The translations under genes and the position numbers were made by a program. This document shows positions 59,560-64,000 of a stretch of 64,000 bases of DNA, piece after piece. The notes below the pieces were generated by a model. The model made no database searches, had not been told where the DNA came from, and saw nothing but the letters and a program-made list of their open reading frames with translations. Positions within the stretch are counted from its first letter, which is position 1; every line of letters begins with the position of its first letter. The DNA comes from Pseudorasbora parva (Eukaryota > Chordata > Actinopteri > Cypriniformes > Gobionidae): contig NC_090176.1 in the NCBI RefSeq assembly GCF_024679245.1, forward strand, positions 18,841,293 through 18,905,292, written 5' to 3'.

Positions 59560-60663
59560 ACATAATGAATGTGTGTGGAGAGGACAAGCCTTCTGAAGCA
59601 CAGACTTCCCTCAAAGATGAAGAAGGTGACTGACGAAGACTGCAGATCTCCTACCCTTTTGAGAAAGGTAATAGCAATCAGAAAAGCCACCCTAAGAGTC
59701 AAAATCTTCACAAAGGTTTACTCAAGGGTTTTGAAGGGAGCTGTAGACAGCCCTTCAAGTACTACAGAAAGATCTCAAGACAGAACCCACTGTCTGCAGA
59801 TAGTCCTTAACTGTGTGGCACTTAGCAGAAAATGAGATGCCAATACATGTTTACCCACTGAAATCCCTTCAATCTGGTTGTGGCAAGTGTAAATGGAGAG
59901 AAATGGAGAGGATGGAGAGAAAACCACAGGGGGCAGTGGGTTAACTCCTCTGAGACAAACTTCTGCCTGGCCAAACTTCTTCCATATGGTCTCTGCTACT
60001 TGAGAGTGGAGTCGCTCAGGCCTCAGCCTCTTCCTCAGGATCTGTGGTACCACCCTGAACAGGGTGCTCAAATACAATCCGCCCTAGTGATTTGAAGGGA
60101 TGTCAGTGGTAAACATGGATTGGCATCCCATTTGGCTTTCCTGTAGCTCAAACAGTAGAGCGTGGCGCTAGCAACGCCAAGGTCATGGGTTCGATTTCCA
60201 AGGAAAGCAATAACTGACAGAAATGTAAAAAGTGTGTACCTTAAAATGCAATGTAAATCGCTTTGGATTACAGTGTCTGCCAAATGCATAAATGTAAATG
60301 TTATGTAAACTGATATATGTAGAAAACTAAAAATGTGTTGTCCTTCCGCACTAACAAATGATAGCCCCACAGGTCTAGTAAGAAGTGTTCAGTGCAAAGA
60401 ACACAGCCCTCGTCTCTGGGAAGTTGATGTGCCAAGACACCCTGAGCTGGATAGCCTTCCATAACTGCTCCCCAGGTCATTCGTAAAGCATCCGTTGTAG
60501 TGATCTTATGATGGAAACACGCTCTAAGAGAGTTGATTTTGAACCACCACTAGAAGGGTCTCATATGCAGCAAGCCCAATGGAATCACGTTGGTGGATGC
60601 AGCCATAATACCAGTCAGACCCTGCATTGAACGGATGAACATTGTATGATTATGATTTAGGCA
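59560..60663 (-). pseudogene. Old DIRS fragment interrupted by a SINE
   Basis: Minus-strand sequence at about 59,630-59,830 matches the recombinase region of the 12.6-15.2 kb DIRS (WVLSxDLSVVLEGLS and a FLIAITFLKR-like segment, versus WDLATVLQGLS and FLLAISSLKR). The part at 59,900-60,077 matches the post-RNase H block (VAETIWKKFGQAEV, PLPPVVFSPSSP). At 60,365-60,640 it matches the RT/RNase H junction region (plus-strand aatcacgttggtggatgcag versus atcacgttggacgcacctgc in the other copy). All frames are broken. A tRNA-SINE at 60,136-60,300 splits it. It is clearly older than the other copies. Confidence 0.7.
60136..60300 (+). mobile_element. tRNA-derived SINE
   Basis: The head gctttcctgtagctcaaaca contains a box A-like tagctcaaacag, and ggttcgatttc at 60,188-60,198 is a near-consensus box B. 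The tRNA-unrelated part follows, and the tail (aatcgctttggattacagtg, tctgccaaatgcataaatg) resembles the LINE tail at about 51,490-51,545. A second, truncated copy lies at 63,086. Confidence 0.85.
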
Positions 60664-60666
60664 GTA

Positions 60667-62190
60667 TAGAGCTCAGGAGGTCTGTGACCCATTCTGTTTA
60701 CGACGCCATTTTGGCAGGCAAGAACAGCTGGCGCCAGCGTGAGTTTCAAGGCAACAGAGTTCACTGCGCACTTTCATTCAAAAGACATAGACTTCTACAT
60801 ATAAAAAAATAATAGATCATACAGTACATATCTAGGACTGTGAAGGTGGCAGTTTTTTTTTTTTTTTTTACCACAACGGTGGTCTAGGGCTTTACCAGTG
60901 TCCGGTGAACATGACAACCGCACTGTGGTGGTAGAGCGCCACTTGGCTGAGTAGCACCGGCAGGGGTCGGCCAAACAATAGTTTTTGTGTATGTAAATAC
61001 TGGTTTACGTTAATATTATGACAGAGTGAAGCACAACGCTTTATTAAGCTTTATTACAAAATAAATAATAGGTCTGCAATTGTTACCTCGCATCCATGGA
61101 AACAACATTAATGAACGAGATACTTCATTTACGTCTCTCAAGATTTGGGAAAATAAATAAGAGATTCCATGTCCAGTAGAATAAAATGGAGTAAGCCTAT
61201 TGTTAAATTTGTGGAGATTTGGGTGACCAGATCAATTTATTGTGTAAATAAAGTGTTGTACTTCACTCGTGTCATAATATCCACATAAAGCATTAACATA
61301 CAAAAAAAAAATAAAAATGTTTGGCCGACCATCGCCGGTGCGTTCACCGGCACAGCCCTAGACCACCGCGTTGGTGGTAAACTGCCCCCGGGGTGTTTTC
61401 ACGTGTCTCGATAAAGGAACGGAGAGCTTTCCCTTCAGGACACCTGTTGCACCAGCTGTGCGCAAGTTACTAGCCTAGTTTTGACGTAAATGGGCACTAA
61501 GTTAAAATGTTGATGCACTAGTGCTATATGCAATATTTTTGCGTTGCACTTAAACTTAGCTTAAATCTATGTTTAAACTAAATATTCACGGAAGCCTGCG
61601 AACATTAACAGATAGAATAGCAGGCAGACTGAACTGCATCACGCTCTTGTTTTACATGATAGAAATGTGAATAGATTAACGTTATGTTAGGTTAACACGA
61701 ACCAAAACAGAGCGCTGCTGCATCCATAGGTCCGTGTTGTGTATGTAAAATAAAATCAGTCATACTCAATCAGTGTAATTTCTTTTTTTTCTTCAGTATT
61801 TATTTATTGATCCTTAATTTAGTTTCAAATAGCCTTGCTTGAAGTTATACATAAAAACACTTGTTATTCACGATTAAGTATTGGGATATTTTTTATCATT
61901 ATTTACGTGAGGCAAAAGTAACGTTAGTTAAGAATGAAGAATAAACTGAAATTCACGGCATTCAACAACTTACTACAATATAATTATTTCCCATTTGCTT
62001 TCTCTCACTTGTTCTGGCATCCTGGTGCACATAAGCTGTCCATCATGTTGAAATAGTAAGGTTTAAACAGTCTAGTTTTAAATTATGTTATAGATACCAA
62101 TGCAACAGCCGCTCGAGCGCTCCCCTGACTGCCTGCCAAAATGGCGGCGCTTAGGCTGCGTGACGTCAACCTCCGGAGCTCTATTACAGG
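60667..62190. mobile_element. Foldback element with inverted ends, 1.5 kb
   Basis: The left end agagctcaggaggt and the gccattttggcaggca block are found inverted at the right end (tgcctgccaaaatggcgg, cctccggagctct). The interior is non-coding and contains another foldback. The target duplication is unresolved, possibly TA. Confidence 0.6.
60848..61390. mobile_element. Nested foldback element
   Basis: Left-end blocks acggtggtctagggct, gcaccgg and ggtcggccaaacaa reappear reversed at 61,318-61,388 (ttggccgacc, caccggcacagccctagacc, accgcgttggtgg). It lies between the ends of the 60,667-62,190 element. Exact ends are uncertain. Confidence 0.65.
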
Positions 62191-63085
62191 TCAGAAATGT
62201 ATATAAAATTATGTATCAAAAAATTGCAGAGATATTATTATTATTCTTATAATTATTCTTAGATAATCATTATGAGTAAGTATTAGGCGGGGTAAATATA
62301 TTCATGTAAAATTATGGAACATTTAAGTTGATTAACATTTTATATAAAATATGCAGTAAAACTAACCAAACTGTAGGAATGACCCTGCTGCTGTTTATCA
62401 CTTATGGGATGTATTTTGCCTAAACAGGCGTGTGATAATGAGGCTTTGCATTGGGTGGGGTGTTATAGTCTCAGCCCGTGTTTGTGTAGTGTGAGGCAGA
62501 TCGGCATGTTCAGACACGCTGTGTTGCTGATGTCAACAGAAGAGGTGTTTATGGCCTCTTCTGATTACAGTCACACCTCGATGTCAGGTACAAGGTGTTC
62601 AGAGTAAACCACCGCTGCAGCACACAGTGGCAAAGTTACTTCATACACAGGTTTCAGTTTGTCTTCTTCTAAAGGCTTCTCTAGAAGCTTGGCAACAAAT
62701 TATTTATTTATTTAGGATCTCATCTGTAAAATCATCTAGCAGATACCGTTTTGAATAATTATAGAACAATAATATGTATATTTATTGTAGCAGGACAAAC
62801 TTTTTTTTTTCTTTATCTCTAACGTGTGTGAGTGAGTCATCCAATCACATGCCATTTAGTGGGTATATAATCGGGAACTTTAATGCCTGTGGACCGCACT
62901 TTCCGGTTTTTGCCTTTCAGGTATGTTTTGCTGGGATTCCTAGTTAATATCAAAAGAGCTTGAGGTAACACGTTTATCTATTTGGTTTATAGCTTCCTTT
63001 TGGACAGTTGTTCATTGTGGTTGGTTGGCGGCTGCCTTGTTTAATGTTCTCCCGCTTGATTCCCATGCCTTATTGTATATTCCAT
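62191..63085. other. Unassigned sequence; possible promoter and splice donor
   Basis: A TATA-like ggtatataatcgg at 62,862-62,874 is followed about 50 bp later by a good splice donor context (tttcag|gtatgt at 62,920/62,921). No open frame of note accompanies them. Confidence 0.3.
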
Positions 63086-63195
63086 GCTTTCCTGTACCTC
63101 AAACAGTAGAGTGTGGCGCCAGCAACGCCAATGTCATGGGTTGAAATCCCAAGGAAAGAAAGAACTGACAAAATGTAAACTGTAAATGTAAATAT
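63086..63195 (+). mobile_element. tRNA-derived SINE, truncated
   Basis: Same family as 60,136-60,300 (gctttcctgtacctcaaaca, gtgtggcgccagcaacgcca, catgggttgaaatccc). Box B is mutated and the LINE-like tail is largely missing, leaving only a few aaatgta repeats. Confidence 0.75.
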
Positions 63196-64000
63196 ATGTT
63201 ATTGATCCGTCTGTATTCACGCTTAGACTCGCGACTATAGCAAAAACATGAAGGTATGTGTAATTAACGCTTTTTTATGCATATTTCTTTATGTGGTAAA
63301 CAATTTTGTGTTTAATTAATTTTAGGAAGAATAGTTTGACTTGGGACCCATTGTGTTCATTGCTTCCTGCGGGACAACATTATTTTATGCTGCTGCTTTG
63401 TCTGTGTTCCTTCTGTGACCACAACTTGTACTTTCGGTATATTTGTTTTGCTTCTTTTTTTCAGTTACACTACATTATAAATATTATTTTGGTGTGGTTA
63501 AACTCGTACTCTAATTTGTATTTGTTTTTTTTTCTTTGTTTTTTTTTTTCTTGCTGAATTGTTTCTTGTTGAGTTTTTGCTTTATTTTTCTTTGTTTAAA
63601 GTTGCTGTTTAGTCAGCATTTACTTTATTTTGTATTTTGATTCTATCTGTTTCAAGTTTGCATGTTCTGTTTGGTCTAAATGTGTTTGGTATTTGTATGT
63701 TTATGTAAAAGTGGTATAACTGTCCACCTTCACTTTTGGTGTTTGAGTCTGAAGCTCATAGCAGGGGTTTTATTTACTTTTTAGGTTTGGTTTACTAACT
63801 ATGCTTTTCACTTGGTCTTTTAATTTAATCTAGGTTCAGCATTAGTATTACTATTGTTGTTTGTTTATTTGGAAACCGTTTGGGTTAATTTTGTCCTTTG
63901 TTTCAGGAGCCGAGGCTTCAGGGCAGGCTGCTAGTAGGCCCTTGTGTGCGGTGGTGGAACTCTGCCACAGATGGCAGTGTGTGTTTTTTTAATGCTTGAA
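63196..64000. other. Unassigned right edge with splice-like signals
   Basis: A donor-like atgaag|gtatgt at 63,253, an acceptor-like tttag at 63,325, and a strong acceptor (cctttgtttcag) at 63,906 precede a GC-richer segment running to the window end. This may be part of a transcript continuing outside the window, but no conserved protein is recognised. Confidence 0.25.

Noticed and set aside
60136..60300. tRNA gene
   Set aside because: Box A and box B are present, but there is no complete cloverleaf, the sequence continues into a LINE-like tail, and a second copy exists at 63,086. It is a SINE.

Overview
The window looks like repeat-dense chromosomal DNA of a teleost fish, most likely a cyprinid. 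That reading rests on the AT-rich, microsatellite-laden background and on the mixture of elements: DIRS-type tyrosine-recombinase retrotransposons, Tc1 transposons, hAT transposons, many TTAA-flanked foldback elements, a 5S-derived SINE, tRNA-derived SINEs and L2-like LINE tails. I found no convincing host protein-coding gene. Nearly everything recognisable is a mobile element or a simple repeat, so the content is mainly a stratigraphy of insertions.

Layout. 1-8.6 kb: unique sequence, a (CA)n tract, three TTAA-flanked foldback elements, a 5S-derived SINE (6.8-7.35 kb) and an L2-like LINE 3' end (7.7 kb). A 2.2-kb element with about 0.4-kb terminal inverted repeats sits inside that LINE (8583-10761) and carries a TTAA foldback itself. 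12.6-15.2 kb: a DIRS retrotransposon on the minus strand (RT, RNase H and a truncated tyrosine recombinase). 15.77-16.62 kb: a non-autonomous hAT with a perfect 8-bp target duplication. 18.06-19.27 kb: a dead Tc1 with a 181-bp foldback inside. 20.85-21.5 kb: (TA)n/(TC)n/(GA)n and a minisatellite. 25.1-27.4 kb: a decayed LINE in two pieces. 27.5-28.05 kb: a truncated Tc1. 28.8-31.17 kb: a compact DIRS derivative carrying only a gag-like ORF but both terminal repeats and the internal complementary region. 32.85-34.23 kb: a Tc1 with DD34E residues intact but frameshifted. 34.5 kb: a lone DIRS terminus.

39,964-49,125 is the best-preserved unit: a complete Ty3/Gypsy LTR retrotransposon (9.16 kb). 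Its two 1.43-kb LTRs appear to differ by a single A in an A-run. It has a 4-bp target duplication, a tRNA-Pro-type primer binding site, intact gag and pol ORFs overlapping in the -1 frame with a G GGA AAC slippery heptamer before the gag stop, and a polypurine tract. It is probably a very recent insertion.

50,958-57,177 is a 6.2-kb hAT transposon bounded by the 8-bp duplication gtgacatt. A spliced, now broken, transposase gene can be traced on the minus strand through four exons. A TTAA-flanked element carrying a THAP-domain exon has landed in its first intron, and a LINE/SINE 3' tail lies near its 3' end. 57.75-62.2 kb holds a foldback with 3-bp duplications, a near-perfect 110-bp palindrome, an old DIRS copy split by a tRNA-SINE, and nested foldback elements. 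The right edge has weak signs of a spliced transcription unit.

All family assignments come from motifs read by eye. No database search, alignment software or expression data were available.
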